Part shown: in pieces, positions 10,901-22,157 of the stretch
Layout of the letters: each line of letters begins with the position of its first letter
Numbering within the stretch: position 1 is the first letter of the stretch
Source of the DNA: Antedon bifida
Taxonomy: Eukaryota > Echinodermata > Crinoidea > Comatulida > Antedonidae
Direction: 5' to 3'
Assembly (NCBI GenBank): GCA_963402885.1
Contig: OY727094.1
Location: 10,914,501-10,978,500 of the forward strand
DNA: 64,000 bases
Notes under the pieces: model-generated
What the model was told of the DNA's origin: nothing
Database searches by the model: none
What the model saw: only the letters and a program-made list of their open reading frames with translations
Position numbers and translations under genes: made by a program

Positions 10901-13472
10901 TTGGTATCCTAGTTAACGTTTACATACAATATACTATTAACTGTTTTCCCACACTTGTGTTAGCATCATCTCCATTAAACTGATCACTTTCTGCTTTACA
11001 TGTATATCTTCCATCATCTTCTTCAGTAGCTGATTTAATCATAAAAACAGAGTATGTACTGTTATTTGCAATCTCATATCTAGGGTTTTTTATGTCGACT
11101 GTCAGTCCATCTTGATACCAAGTAATGCGAGGAACACGATTACTTTCCGGTTTAATACATGTAAAGGTCACTGATTGACCTTTGTAGACAGAACTTTCTG
11201 AGGCTTCAATAACTGGTTTATCTAAGTCTGAAACAATAATTGTAAAATTATTAAATAGCTGTTTTAAACATAATCTACTGATGTACACGGTTAAATAGAA
11301 AACAAAGCCAACCCAGACACTCTGTTTTGTTAGGCCTTCAATAATGTGTGCAATTGAGGAATTCTGCATGCAAAATTGCAGTTATACACCAGACAACAAA
11401 ATGCATTTGCAAACTTCAACTCCTGTGATTGAATTAAAATGTTATACAGTACATAGATAGGTCTACTGTCCTCCATTAGAACTTTTATTGGGTTTTTATA
11501 AGAGTATTTTTATGGAGATGGTGAACAATATTTCTCATGTATTTTGTTGCAAACATACTAAACATACCATTTCAATTCACAACCATAACTTTAAATTTAT
11601 TATTTAATTGATGGATTATGTATGTGCTATGGATTTAAATCCTAAATAAAATGAAACAAATAAATAAAATAGTGCTATGACGTAACAAAAGAAAAGTAAA
11701 TTATATCTTTTTTATATAATTATATTATTTGTACATTTGTTTATATGTATTATCAGAGTGTAGATTGAATTTAATAATAATTAAATTGATATTTGTGTAT
11801 TTGTTTGAGGAAAGTTACTTATAAAAAAATTGTTTTAAATATATATATTTTAAAGAAAACAATCACTCTAACTCTGCAGTTTTTATGATATTGAAAAATT
11901 CTGTGCTCACAATATACAGTTAGTATAGATGGATTTGATCTTTGGGTGGTTCCACTCGATGTTTGTATCTGGCACTGAAATATTCGTTGAGAGTCAGATC
12001 TGGTTGGTTGTGACATCACCAAGTCTGCTTTCCCAAGTGCTTCACTTAATTCAAATCGGCCATTTGTTATCTTCTTATCATTAACAAAGCCAAGTTGAAT
12101 TATTTTCTCATCTTCATTTACTTCATCCCATTGTATTGCAGCAGGTGTATAAGTAAGTTGTGAATAGTTACAAGGTATCCTCATTTCAGCTTCACCTTCC
12201 TTGACTTCCTGGTCAGATGTTGTCACCAATTGACCATGAGCTTCTGCTAAAAGAACACCAAATGATCAGTTTAGAGAAAACAGCCATCATATGTCAATTT
12301 TAAAGTGAACATATTACCTGTAAATCTTAGTCAATAGGCTTGAGTTTAGACTGTGTATTTTATACATGACTGCTAAAGTGATTGTACTGTTCTATCAATT
12401 AACTGTAGATGATACACAATTGGGTTTTGACAATTGACCACATACAGTAAAAATAGTACAAGTGACATCTGTATGGTTTGAATTTGAACAATGTATAAAA
12501 TGCGGGTAATTCTATTGTAATAAAATTAAAATTCAGACAAAGTTTATGAACCCACAAAAGAAGAGTACTTTGCTTTACTATGGATTCTGGAATAGGACTG
12601 CTAAATTCAGGGACCATGCAATTTAAGTAGGCATAAGTCAAAGAAACACTGAATGAACTGTGAATCATTATGTGCTAGCACAATTTAGATGAAATGTAAA
12701 GATGTAACTCGATTAAATGTGAATAATTGTTATAAAAATGTATATGTTTGACTAACCTTTTATGGTAATATCCAGTAATAGGCATACTGCTAAACAATAC
12801 AGAATTACAAAAGACTGAAACAAAAATGCAATATTTCTACTTTATATTATAAATACTGTACAAAACAACTAGACCCTGGGCTGACAACATTAATCTATGC
12901 GTAAACCAATTCAGGACTGGGTAACACTGAATAATCGATAAGATCATAAGTAACAATTGCGTTGCCTACTTACAGTAGGTCTCCTGTAATATATAAGAAT
13001 GGAACAAACATCTGGGCCTTATAAGCAGAAAAGAAAATTTGCATACAGCAGCAACTTTCATACAGAGTGCCGCCGCCATTGGTAGAAACCAACCACACAA
13101 AATATAATTTGACAATGGCAAACAAATCGCCTTAGTGGCACACGTTAGAACAGTAAAAAAAAACAACTTACGTATTATTATTATCTTACGTAATGTAAAT
13201 TTAATATATTTTTACATTAATAGGCCTAACTAAGGATACACTGCATAGTGTAGATACTAGATTCTATAGAACATAAATTACTGTAATAATTGTAACAAAT
13301 TGAAAATCCGTTGCCATTATTTGTAGTTACTAGGCCTACTTGAAATCATTCGCCTTTTTTTATTACTTATGCAAGTGAGTTGTTAAATATACTATGCAAC
13401 AAATTCTTAAAATACACAAAATCGTAAAGCCATAGTACTTACTTTATGCCTACTAGGAGTTATTCTAATCAT
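1389..13472 (-). CDS. Gene A: three-Ig-domain membrane receptor with ITIM/YxxM cytoplasmic tail
   Basis: Type I receptor of the Ig superfamily; no vertebrate orthologue can be named. Exons in transcript order: 13472-13443 (start, MIRITPSRHK), 12814-12757 (hydrophobic signal core SFVILYCLAVCLLLD), 12243-11911 (V-type Ig), 11227-10928 (Ig2), 10825-10604 (Ig3), 8205-8122 (transmembrane), 7893-7633 (Cys-rich), 7142-7103, 6769-6604, 5765-5693, 4630-4605, 4227-4131, 3343-3308, 3065-2951, 1932-1895, 1544-1389 (stop). Reading phase is continuous through GT-AG boundaries except at the 3343-3308 exon, which is 2 nt shorter than its gene D copy. The Ig and transmembrane exons are all phase 1-1. Tail motifs are YQMM, VIYAKA, IQYADL twice and TPYMEM twice. 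The tail suggests inhibitory (SHP-type phosphatase) and PI3K signalling in an immune-type cell; this is inference from motifs. Gene D is the close paralogue and supports every exon. Confidence 0.82.
2951..3343 (-). CDS. Gene A: first copy of ITIM/YMEM two-exon cassette (linker exon shortened)
   Basis: Linker exon 3343-3308 plus ITIM exon 3065-2951 (115 nt). The ITIM exon encodes IQYADL, which fits the (I/V/L/S)xYxx(L/I/V) consensus, and TPYMEM, a YxxM PI3K-p85-type site. The linker is 36 nt here against 38 nt in the second copy and in both gene D copies. It therefore exits in phase 1 and the usual acceptor (ATTATAG) would lead to a stop. An AG four bases downstream (TATAGAAAG) would restore the frame at EIQYADL. 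Either that acceptor is used, the cassette is skipped (it is phase 1-1 overall), or this copy is broken. Confidence 0.7.
3800..3975 (-). mobile_element. SINE family 1, reverse copy in gene A intron
   Basis: The reverse complement carries CAATACCATGAAAGCCCCAG, a head with ATATCAAGCAGAAGGCGGTC, GAGGCGGC and CACAGATTTCCTTACCTTTA, matching the element at 62461-62700. It lies between tail exons 4227-4131 and 3343-3308. Confidence 0.6.
7633..8205 (-). CDS. Gene A exons: transmembrane helix and Cys-rich juxtamembrane segment
   Basis: Exon 8205-8122 encodes a small extracellular stalk and a strongly hydrophobic helix (VILYIVLIVICAGLLLWLLL). Exon 7893-7633 (87 codons) follows in phase and encodes a hydrophilic stretch (from MHFKNIEWSNKD to about KYRPSIARFK) and then a cysteine- and aromatic-rich hydrophobic run, CKTVCQFVCYCCVYFCGFFC. 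Gene D keeps both exons at identical lengths (84 and 261 nt). The Cys run could be palmitoylated, be a re-entrant loop or be a second membrane segment. If it spans the membrane, the ITIM tail would be on the wrong side unless this exon is alternatively spliced. Confidence 0.75.
8755..9175 (+). mobile_element. Possible solo LTR in gene A intron
   Basis: Insertion-like sequence absent from the corresponding gene D intron. It contains TATATAAGGGG (TATA at 8968-8974) followed about 110 bp later by AATAAA (9081-9086) and a GT-rich stretch, in the order promoter then polyadenylation signal that is typical of an LTR. Boundaries, target duplication and internal genes were not found. Confidence 0.3.
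10604..10825 (-). CDS. Gene A exon: third, short Ig domain
   Basis: A 222-nt phase 1-1 exon encoding a compact C-type Ig domain: cysteines occur in FATCTAEGYPK and LTCYAENA, with a further pair in EICQ and LENCS that could form a second disulfide. The expected core tryptophan is absent. The gene B (20201-20425) and gene D (58641-58420) counterparts share this pattern, so it is a real family feature rather than decay. Confidence 0.8.
10928..11227 (-). CDS. Gene A exon: second Ig domain
   Basis: A 300-nt phase 1-1 exon encoding a C2/I-type Ig domain with cysteines in VTFTCIKP and GRYTCKAE, tryptophan in RITWYQDG, and the D-x-G-x-Y-x-C signature in the F strand. The acceptor is TTGTTTCAG and the donor GTATGT. 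It is about 85% identical to the gene D exon and about 70% to the gene B exon, the reverse of the V-domain relationship. Confidence 0.85.
11911..12243 (-). CDS. Gene A exon: N-terminal V-type Ig domain
   Basis: A 333-nt exon entered at phase 1 from an acceptor ending TTTTAGCAG and left at a GTGAGC donor. It encodes an Ig fold with first cysteine in MRIPCNYS, core tryptophan in IQWDE and second cysteine in RIFQCQI. Being membrane-distal and V-like, it is the likely ligand-binding domain. It is about 90% identical to the gene B exon at 18249-18581 (11 differences in 105 residues) but only about 69% identical to the gene D exon, although D is otherwise the nearest paralogue. Confidence 0.85.
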
Positions 13473-13800
13473 ACTTTCTTAATATTATAACCTATTTTTT
13501 AACAATTCACTGGAAGCGATAGGCCTTCAGCAGACATGTTAATCGGAATACCAACAACAGCGTATCAAAGATCGTATAAGTATCAGGCCTATGTAAATAT
13601 GAATTATTTGATGTAAACAATTATAACCACCGAACTGGAATGATTTTTATTGGTCGTTAATTGCATAATCGCCTTCTTTATGGTTTGACCTTTCACATTC
13701 GACAATACAACAACAAAGGCGCGCAAATTGAATAAATTAAAAACCTACATAATCGCTATTATAGGCATATTTCCTTTTCAAAATTAAGTGGTTCAGGCAC
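13473..13800 (-). promoter_or_regulatory. Gene A 5' flank, conserved with gene D 5' flank
   Basis: The sequence upstream of the gene A start is clearly similar to 63706-63990 upstream of gene D, interrupted by small indels. Both contain ACCAAT on the coding strand (13649-13654 here, 63862-63867 in D) and a shared downstream block ending near AATCGCTATTATA. This indicates that the duplicated unit included its promoter. No clear TATA box is seen. Confidence 0.5.
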
Positions 13801-14695
13801 GTAGTCACTGATGTAGTCATTTTCGTTTTAATTTATCATTGGTCTTGCTTACGACTATTTGCACATTCTATAATACACTGTAGGCATATGCATATAAATG
13901 AATAAATAAATGACTCAAGACGCCACATTCAACATTTTGCACACTAGGCATACATACAGAGAGTTTCATAAATGTGATAAAATTCACTTTCAATCATCAG
14001 GTAGAATGCTTTGAGTCTAAAATGTTGAAATTTAGTCTTTAATTGATCTATTTCCCTCTAGATTTTCATTGAGCACTTTTCTTCATTCATACAGTAGCTT
14101 GCATGAATCATTTCAATACGGACAGTGTGTATTGTTTTATCAACCAATTAAATTAGAAAGTATACCTATTTATTTGAGTTAAAAAACGGCATGAAATTGT
14201 AGCGGAATTATGTCTCAAATCACAATTTAGCGGTTAAGAAATACATTTGTACGTTTTACCAAAAACAAAATCATTGTTCATGGTTCTTCTAAGAAATAAT
14301 AAAAATTACCGTTTAGTGTTGTCCATCCCCAAACCTTTTTCAATTAATTCTTTGTGAACTTTTTTATGTCTTAATAATGCATAAATACATGACAGTTCAG
14401 TACTTTATAGGTTATAGGTGATAGGTATATTCATAATGTTGCGTATCACATATTGTTACTTCAAAGCTTATTTACAGACATGAACCTGGTTCACAGGCAT
14501 GAATCTTATAATATTACAATTTGAATATAAACATATTTTGTATAGGAATGCATGATCAATGTGTTGTTATACAGGCACATAGCCTTTAGTCCGCCCTCTA
14601 TAGTAAATGATAATAATGTATTAATAATTCAGGCCTGTATTGAAATGTCATACAAAAGCGTTTCATTGTAAATTGCGTGACCCCTACGTTATAAA

Positions 14696-14757
14696 AAACG
14701 CTGGATGGACCACCCTCATAAAATATTGTTGAAATAAAATAAATAAATAATAAAAAT
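14696..14757 (+). mobile_element. 3' tail fragment of SINE family 2
   Basis: GCTGGATGGACCACCCTCAT followed by an A-rich AAATAAATAAATAATAAA tail matches the 3' end of the 39996-40250 SINE. The tRNA head is missing. Confidence 0.5.
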
Positions 14758-16044
14758 AGTTATAGATCTGGAGAAGTGCGTTGCGGATCTTTGACTATTA
14801 CTATGATTTAAGTTCTGTTCTACTGAATGTGAGTCAACGAGAATAATGTTGTTCGTGATATTAGAGGTAATAAATAAACCGCTTAAGCCTATGATATATT
14901 ACTTAAAACCCCAATCCAATAGAAAAGGATAGGAGAGGGATGCATGAATGTTGGCGTGGGGGAGGAGGGGTGGATGCAGAGATTATAAGTACGTGCTAAA
15001 TTAATATTCATCTTACCTAGACGTGATAGCAGCAAAACTTTGAATAAAGAATTATACACATCACACACTTTGCAACCGAGTTGAACAACCCAATGCTTGA
15101 AATATGCTATAATTAGTTTTTCATTTGAATATGTTGTACTCCTATTTACCACTGTACTGAGACTATTTAATATACTAATATCGTATTTCTGAATGTTGCT
15201 GTGTACATTTTTGTTCAAGAACTAAGCCTACATTGCGGTAATGTAAATAATTAAGTTGTTTCAGTATCATGATATTGACAAAATAATACAAAAGTATAAA
15301 CATTAAGAAACTCTCGCATATTAAATAAGTTTTGTTTAGTTTTGTTGTAATTATAATCTTAGTATCACAAAATACTGAACACCATACCATAATAATGAGA
15401 ACATACCTATTAATCAGAAAATTTAACAATCAGAATTGAATAAACTTTTAATCGAAATTCGTTATTATGGTAAAATAACAAAACTCTGATTATAGAGGAG
15501 GAGATGACCCCTCAGAATGTAAATCCCCTTTTGAGAAAAGGCTGAAGTAACAGACATTCGTTTAATACTATTATTAATTATATTAGCTTAATACTAATGG
15601 CCATGTTAAATAACAATTATTGTAGTCGTATTTAGCATTAATGTATTAGGCTTAAACTTGTTCTAGGTTCCGCATTAACATGTTGGATACAAATCAAATC
15701 AGTTAAAATTATACTATCGCAATTGAAACTAGACATAACGAGAGATTTTCTTTTCACGTGATCGGAAACGACAACATACTGTAATACTGTACAGTGTAAA
15801 GTGTACTACTGTTATTTTAAAGCAGACATGCATGCACACAGAAGAAATGGCGGTAAGTAGTATTTATACATTGATAGTTATACAAAACGATTACAGTGAT
15901 AATGATGGTTAAGATTACCATATAGAAGTTTATCATAGTATAATGAAAAACACACACAAAATGTTTTTTTTTATTTTTATTTTATTATATATTTAGGCAA
16001 ATTGCCAAGGATAACCATAAGCGAATTCATTCACTTTCCATCTC

Positions 16045-16238
16045 AAAGGTGGCAATCCTGTTCACAAGACATATACACAAGATGCTCTACATAAACAAAG
16101 TCTTATTACAAGTCTTTCTTGGGAGTGGAGTTGTAATTTGTCATTAAAAAAATGCTGACATATGACAGGACTTGAACCCAGGACCCTTGAATTGGTAGTT
16201 AAGCATCATAACCACCAAGCCACAACTCCACTCCAAAA
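16045..16238 (-). mobile_element. tRNA-derived SINE, family 2 (reverse copy)
   Basis: The reverse complement shows the same A box, B box (GGGTTCAAGTCCTG) and body as the 39996-40250 element but lacks the final tail. It lies between the divergent genes A and B. Confidence 0.7.
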
Positions 16239-16318
16239 ATGGAAACTAACAGCGAGTTTTTTATTAATTTAGTAATGGCAATGTTTGATCCTCATATCCT
16301 TCTTATTATTGATGATAA

Positions 16319-16546
16319 CAATTAGTATCCCAAAATTAAACAATTTTAAGGCCAATCTGTGAACAATTTTAAAAGAAGCTAATTTAACTTGATTCTGATG
16401 ATGAACTGATGACCGTTCTCCCCCTCACTGAGTTCACTATTTAGTGGTAAATGCTGACACCCACGCCTACCAGAATCAAGTGAAATTAGCTTCTTTTAAT
16501 TTTATTTTCACAGATTAAGTATTATATAGGGATACTAAATTAAATT
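16319..16546. repeat. MITE-like inverted repeat
   Basis: Arms at about 16319-16400 and 16468-16546 are imperfect reverse complements over about 75 bp, sharing AAAAGAAGCTAATTT, ACTTGATTCTG and TTAGTATCCC. The spacer is about 70 bp. It lies between the divergent genes A and B, and no coding potential is seen. Confidence 0.6.
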
Positions 16547-18248
16547 TAAATCTAAATCATATTATCAAATAATAACATAATATCTCAGAAAAATGAGAAA
16601 TCTACGCTGTTTAAAATTTGTAACGCTTTTAACTTTTACCACCTAATCGTGTACTTTTTATTATCGTTTTATTTTGTTAGTTTTACAGTTTCGTCTTTTG
16701 TTAAAGCATAAACGTATTATACAATGGAAGAGTTAAATTAAGTTAACTCTTCTCTGATTAATAGTATGAAACGCCATGTGTGCCAAAATATTTATCTTTT
16801 TACCAATGTGAAGTCAAATCGCCGTCTAGAACCTTGACTAGAATATCTGCCATGATTATAGGGATTGTGCTGTAAGTAACTGGTGTGACTGACGATGACA
16901 ATGGAGATGTGATAAATGGAAGAGCAACGGCAATAATGATGCTGATGTATTAATAATGTTGATGATAAAGGCAACGAGAGAACAAACTAGGTGTTAGACG
17001 GAGTTTTTACTTATACTGGTAAAAAGATAAACATGCTGGAACACATCGCGTTTTATACGTATTATACTTATTAAGATTTTACAGACAAAAATCAAAACGC
17101 CGACTGGTGTACTAACATAAAAAAAGACTATAAACTCTCTACGAGAGAACGTGAAATGTTGATGATGTTTGTTGACAATATACACGACGACAGTAATATA
17201 TGTACGGCCGATTCATGGTGATACTGAATAAGATTAAGACACGACGATATTTTAGTCATTCTGATGATTCTAATTTGTTTCCCTTAGATATGCTGTCTTG
17301 GTTGGTGATGATAATTGTTATACATTCTATTTTTGGTAATTTAATTCTATTTAATAATCATCTGGGGTTGAATTTTCTTTTATTTTAAAGCAAATTAAGT
17401 GTAAACACTTTTCATACAATATATTAGGTAGGCATATACAGAAAATAACAATATAAGTTTAGCCGTTGAGGGATGCCTATTAAAGACATTGTCTCATAAA
17501 CGTTAAAATGGTATATAGTATACACATTTCCATCATAAAAAAGGATAACATAACTTATTAATTATAATCCAACCATTGTTGAGAACGATCTTTATTTCAT
17601 ATGAAATGTATATAATGTATACTGATTTAAGAAACAAAACGATAAATTCATGTTTACCTTTTTATTAACAAGCAATGGCCATGTTTATTATATTCAAACA
17701 CAAACTTCGTTTATTTACGAAAATATTTCTTTGCTTTTAAAGGAAGAAATAATTACTGTATCCTAATTTATAATAAATTGTCGTATATATGTCATATACA
17801 GGTTTTACAGGTTTTGTAGTTTTGCCATCTAGTTATTTGATATTTTCGCGCCGCTCCTTTTTAGGCAGTTGTATTGAAGAGGACGGAAGAATTAGGAAAC
17901 TGTATCACGCGAAAGCTAATAGTACTATAGCTTGACAGGAATGGACATTTGTAAACTCGAACTGGTGATGCTCATAAGTGTACTGCTTTTGGTTGGCCAC
18001 TGATTTATTAAGCCTGAGGAAATTAACACTTTGAAGAGAGATTGGAATGTGCCATTCATATCTAAGCGTTTATTATATAGTAGGCCTACTGACTTACAAA
18101 AATAATTTATAATAAATCATTATTTCTTAAATTATTAAATATGATATCAATTTTTTTTAATAATTTAATGATAAAAGAACAATAATTAAAACTGTTATGT
18201 CAAAAAGTCGAGTGGCGTTTGTAAGAAATATTTCTTGTTTATTTATAG

Positions 18249-18581
18249 AAACACATTGTCAATTGGTGACAACATCTGACCAGGAAGCCAAGGAAGGTGA
18301 TGCTGAAATCAGGATACCTTGTGATTATTCGCAACTTACTTATACACCTGTTGCAATTCAATGGGATGAAATAAATGAAGATGAGAAAATAATTCAACTT
18401 GGCATTGTTAATGATAAGAAGATAACAAATGGCCGATTTGAATTAAGTGAAACACTTGGGAAAGCAGACTTGGTGATGTCACAACCAACCAGATCTGACT
18501 CTCAACGAATATTTCAGTGCCAGATACAAACATCGAGTGGAACCATTCGAAGATCAAATCCATCTATTGTAACTGTATATT
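18249..18581 (+). CDS. Gene B exon: V-type Ig domain nearly identical to that of gene A
   Basis: A 333-nt exon, the same length as in gene A, with cysteines in IRIPCDYS and RIFQCQI and tryptophan in AIQWDEI. Similarity to gene A continues past the GTGAGC donor into the intron for about 20 bases. The match is far closer than expected from the other exons of these two genes, as expected after gene conversion or recent exon exchange. Confidence 0.82.
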
Positions 18582-21500
18582 GTGAGCACAGAATTTGTCA
18601 ATATAATTCAAAATATTAAACAATTAATATTAAATTTACTTTATACTGATAATAGATATTAACAAATTATAGTACTATTTTGTGTATTTCACATCACTGT
18701 TTTTGAGATATTTATATTAGATTTTTTTTTCAATAGCATACTAAATTAAGAGTTAATCTTCAAAAATGTATATGATTAGTGGTTTATATTTTGTTGCATC
18801 CATTTTAAGGATACTGTTTTTGTAAAAAAATAATGTTCATCTTTCTCCGAAAAAAATCCTATAAAAATCAAAGTTTACTAATAAGCCATGCAGGTACAGT
18901 ATAATGAATTCACAAAAACATATTTGTCAAGTGCTTCACAAAAGTTTAAAAAGATAGTTGCTGTGTGGTGAAATTTTGTCATGCATAATTTTGAACATGA
19001 ACATCATTGAAGGCCTAAACAAAATAGATTGTCTTAATTGGCTGTGTATGCTAGTGCAAATAAAACAGAAAAGGAAAAAAAAGGAAAAACACTAAAAAGA
19101 AGAGTTAACGTAACGCATTGATAATGCTATACTCTACAAGCAACTAGTTATAGAGTTGTTTTTTTAAATTATTTATTGATATTATTTCAATTTATATCTA
19201 ATGTAAATGCATGAATGATCTCTTGCAGAGATTTTTAAGATATAAGGCGAAACTTAAATATTTATGAATACAACTATCAGGTTCGAATCCCGCCAGAGAC
19301 ATTTTTTCATACAACTAAAAAATACGGAACTTTCGCCAATGAGCTATGCTCGACGCGATTATGAGATCATGTTCCGAATATGAGCACTGTTTCTATAATT
19401 TACAGTATGATTTATATATATACATATAAATATATAATACACAAACATAATGAAAATGTTTATTTATCAAAATAATTATGTTTTGAATTGAAATAAATGT
19501 GAGTCAACCTAAAAAAACCCCCAAAAACGTGTATTCTAGTATAGGTCTGTAGATTGTTTATTTTATCATTTACTATTCTTGTTTCAGACTTGGATAAACC
19601 AGTTATTGCTGCCTCTGCAAGTTATATCTACAAAGGTCAAACAGTGACCTTTACCTGTATTAAACCTGATGGTGATCCTGTTCCTCACATTACTCAATGG
19701 TTTAAAAATGGACAGACAGTCAATACTAAAAACTATCCTAGATATGGGATTGCAAGTAACGGCACAGTTCTTATAATTAATTCAGCTACTGAAGAAGATA
19801 ATGGGAGATATACATGTAAAGCAGAAAGTGATCAGTTTAAAGGAGATGATGCTAAAACAAGTGTGGGAAAACAGTTAATAGTATATTGTACGTGAAAAAA
19901 AACGATTTTATTTAACTTAGTTAAAACAACATATTAAAAGAAAAATTAGATAACTTGTTTTAAATTTCCACAATGTTGTGTTAATAAAGTATGTATAGTA
20001 TATTTATATATAATTGTAACATTTAAACCTGAAACTCAAAATGTATCAACTGGTGACCCTGTCATTTTTCAATAGTTCGATAAAGTATGGCTTGATACAA
20101 ATAGATAACCTATTTACAATTTCCAGAAAGTAGTGTTATAAAGTTTGTTTTTCTTTACAATAACAATTACTGTATCTTCAGGAGTTTCTATCTTTTTTAG
20201 ACCTTATTGTAACATTTAAACCTGATATTGGATTTGCAACATGCATAGCAGAGGGCTATCCCAAACCACCATCCGTATTGATATTACAAAATAAAGAAGT
20301 CGTTAGAAAAGGCGAAAATACAGTAACTATAAAAACTAATGACACGATGTGCCAGTCAAGTCTTACATGTTATGCAGAGAACGAAAAGTGTAATATTACA
20401 ACGACACTAGAGAACTGCAACGCAGGTAAACATGTTAAATAAGATTGCCAAAATAAACAGTGTTTCCAATAGTTCTCCATAGGCCCTATTAGGCCTGATT
20501 ATCACCCACATAACGAATTATCAACCATGCAAAGTAACAAATCACCAGCGTATTAAAAATATCGCAGTATAAAACAAAACGCACAAAATCAGCCAACGGC
20601 AATGCGTTACTAACTAATATATAATTGTACAAGTTTAAACTATATGGGAATTGAAAAAAGTACCAATATAACAATTGAGCAATGAAATAGAGTGGAAAAA
20701 GATGATTGATTAATACGTTAGTGCATGGATGATAGCGTTGTGTTTTTGTAACTTTACATTGAATTTAAGATGCAGGAAATGTTGGTAACCATAATGCGTT
20801 ATTATGGTGTCATTTTTTCCGTCTTCCAGTCTATACTTATAAAACAATCAATGCATAATCAAATAATCCGTAGATTTATGTAATAAGCCTACTTTTACTA
20901 TTTAATATTATATTTAATTTAGTTCTTTTTGTAACTACGCATTCCATGATACATCCGAGAAAATGTTTTAATTAATAATGTATTTTAACGTCACTTTTAG
21001 GTAGTTCGTGTGCAATAGGTACAGTGATAACAGCAATAGTAGCACTTATACTGGGCTCTGTTCCGACGTTTTTAACAACTCGTTATATTTTTGTAAGTAT
21101 TTCAAAGTCATACAATTTTACAGTTTTATATAGAATTTTACGAATATTCTTAATTATGTATCATCTGATATTGAGAATTGTAGAATCATTAAATTAGGCT
21201 AACATAAATTACAAAAAAACTGTTTAACAAATGTTTTCTACCATTAATCATAGCATTGTTTCTTTTAAGTTAAGACGCATAAATGAAGTCGTTTCAAAAC
21301 TACAAAATCTTCAATATCAAGCTTTGCATTTTCCTTCACATTCTGGCGGTACCACAGACATAAACAACAAAGATCTTAAGATAGAAACTGGTCTTACGAG
21401 GACGCCAGTTAGATCTAGCAGGAGGCCTACACGAATGCAGGTAAGCAATATCAAGAAATTAAAAGTTACTGATATCTGGCCATGGATTAAAAGTACATTA

Positions 21501-22157
21501 GTCAATAGCACCGCATGCATAGTCAAAGTGAGCAATAATGTCAAATGAATTTCAATATCACTGCTCATTACAACATCTGACATCTGATTCAAACAGACAG
21601 TGGGACTGTCACAACAAATACTTAGTCGTCTGTCTAGTTTGTGCAATTGTGGGTCGGGTTGAAATCACGATGGAAGAATCTTGGCAAATGCATAGAATAA
21701 AATGTTCAAGATCTGAACTGGCTTTAAAGGTAAAATAAAAATATAGTTTAGTTATTTTTTTGTTTAATAATATAAGATTTGACAATTGATCAAACTAAAC
21801 ATGTATTTCTACCAAATAATTATTTATAATATAGCACAGAGAAGTAAAAGAAACCAAACTTCAACATCCTCAGTACCACAATCTTCAAGTTTTAGAAAGC
21901 TCTGGTGTCGATATAGATGAGGATGGATATGTTAGGCCTGTGATTAATGTACAAGTAAGTATTCAAACCTAGAGAAGTAAAGTAAACAATCAGATGTTGT
22001 CAATCTTACAGCCTTGTACAATAATAAAATAGCATAGAAAAACAAATTTCAACAACGCATCATTCAATAATGAGTTTCTTTATTCTAGAAAAGAGGGGAT
22101 GTCGAAAGCCACAATCATCAGTATCAAGGATTAATAACGATTAATGATGACACATAA
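18249..22157 (+). CDS. Gene B: three-Ig-domain receptor with unrelated tail carrying three QYxxL motifs
   Basis: Exons: 18249-18581 (V-type Ig), 19588-19887 (Ig2), 20201-20425 (Ig3), 21001-21092 (transmembrane), 21270-21440, 21835-21954, 22089-22157 (stop TAA). All boundaries are GT-AG with continuous phase. The ectodomain is homologous to genes A and D, but the transmembrane helix (GTVITAIVALILGSVPTFL) and the cytoplasmic tail are not. Tail tyrosines lie in LQYQALH, PQYHNLQ, DGYVRPV and HQYQGLI: the first fits an ITIM, YHNL could be a Grb2-type YxN site, and three share QYxxL. An AATAAA lies at 22228-22233. The first coding exon is not settled: an ATG at 17941 opens a plausible signal peptide (MDICKLELVMLISVLLL) but its donor phase does not match, and an in-frame ATG at 18197 gives a weak one. 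Confidence 0.8.
19277..19400 (+). mobile_element. SINE family 3, 5'-truncated copy in gene B intron
   Basis: It begins at the B box (GGTTCGAATCCCGCCAGAGA) and carries the same body as the copy at 1072-1230, including GAGCTATGCTCGACGCGATT and ATCATGTTCCGAATATGAGC. It lies in the intron between the V-type and second Ig exons. Confidence 0.7.
20013..20075 (+). pseudogene. Degenerate partial Ig exon in gene B intron
   Basis: Just downstream of Ig2 the intron reads IIVTFKPETQNVSTGDPVIF before a TAG. Its first 19 bases (TTGTAACATTTAAACCTGA) recur exactly at the start of the true Ig3 exon near 20208. It looks like the remnant of a duplicated Ig exon; no acceptor or second cysteine remains. Confidence 0.4.

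Larger units (their letters stand above)
13801..17940. other. Intergenic region between divergent genes A and B
   Basis: Holds the SINE family 2 fragments and the MITE-like repeat listed separately. The remaining sequence is AT-rich; short open frames here show no domain, splice or conservation signal. Confidence 0.5.

Noticed and set aside
12966-13166. 66-residue minus-strand frame with MAAALCMKVAAV in gene A first intron
   Set aside because: A short ATGGCGGCGGC block is shared with gene D near 63045, but the frame is not conserved and it is skipped by the supported exon 1 to exon 2 splice.
21317-21646. Minus-strand open frame antisense to gene B tail exon
   Set aside because: Shadow of the spliced coding exon 21270-21440; no independent support.
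21270-22157. ITAM in gene B tail
   Set aside because: Successive YxxL motifs are more than 30 residues apart, far beyond the 6-12 residue ITAM spacing.
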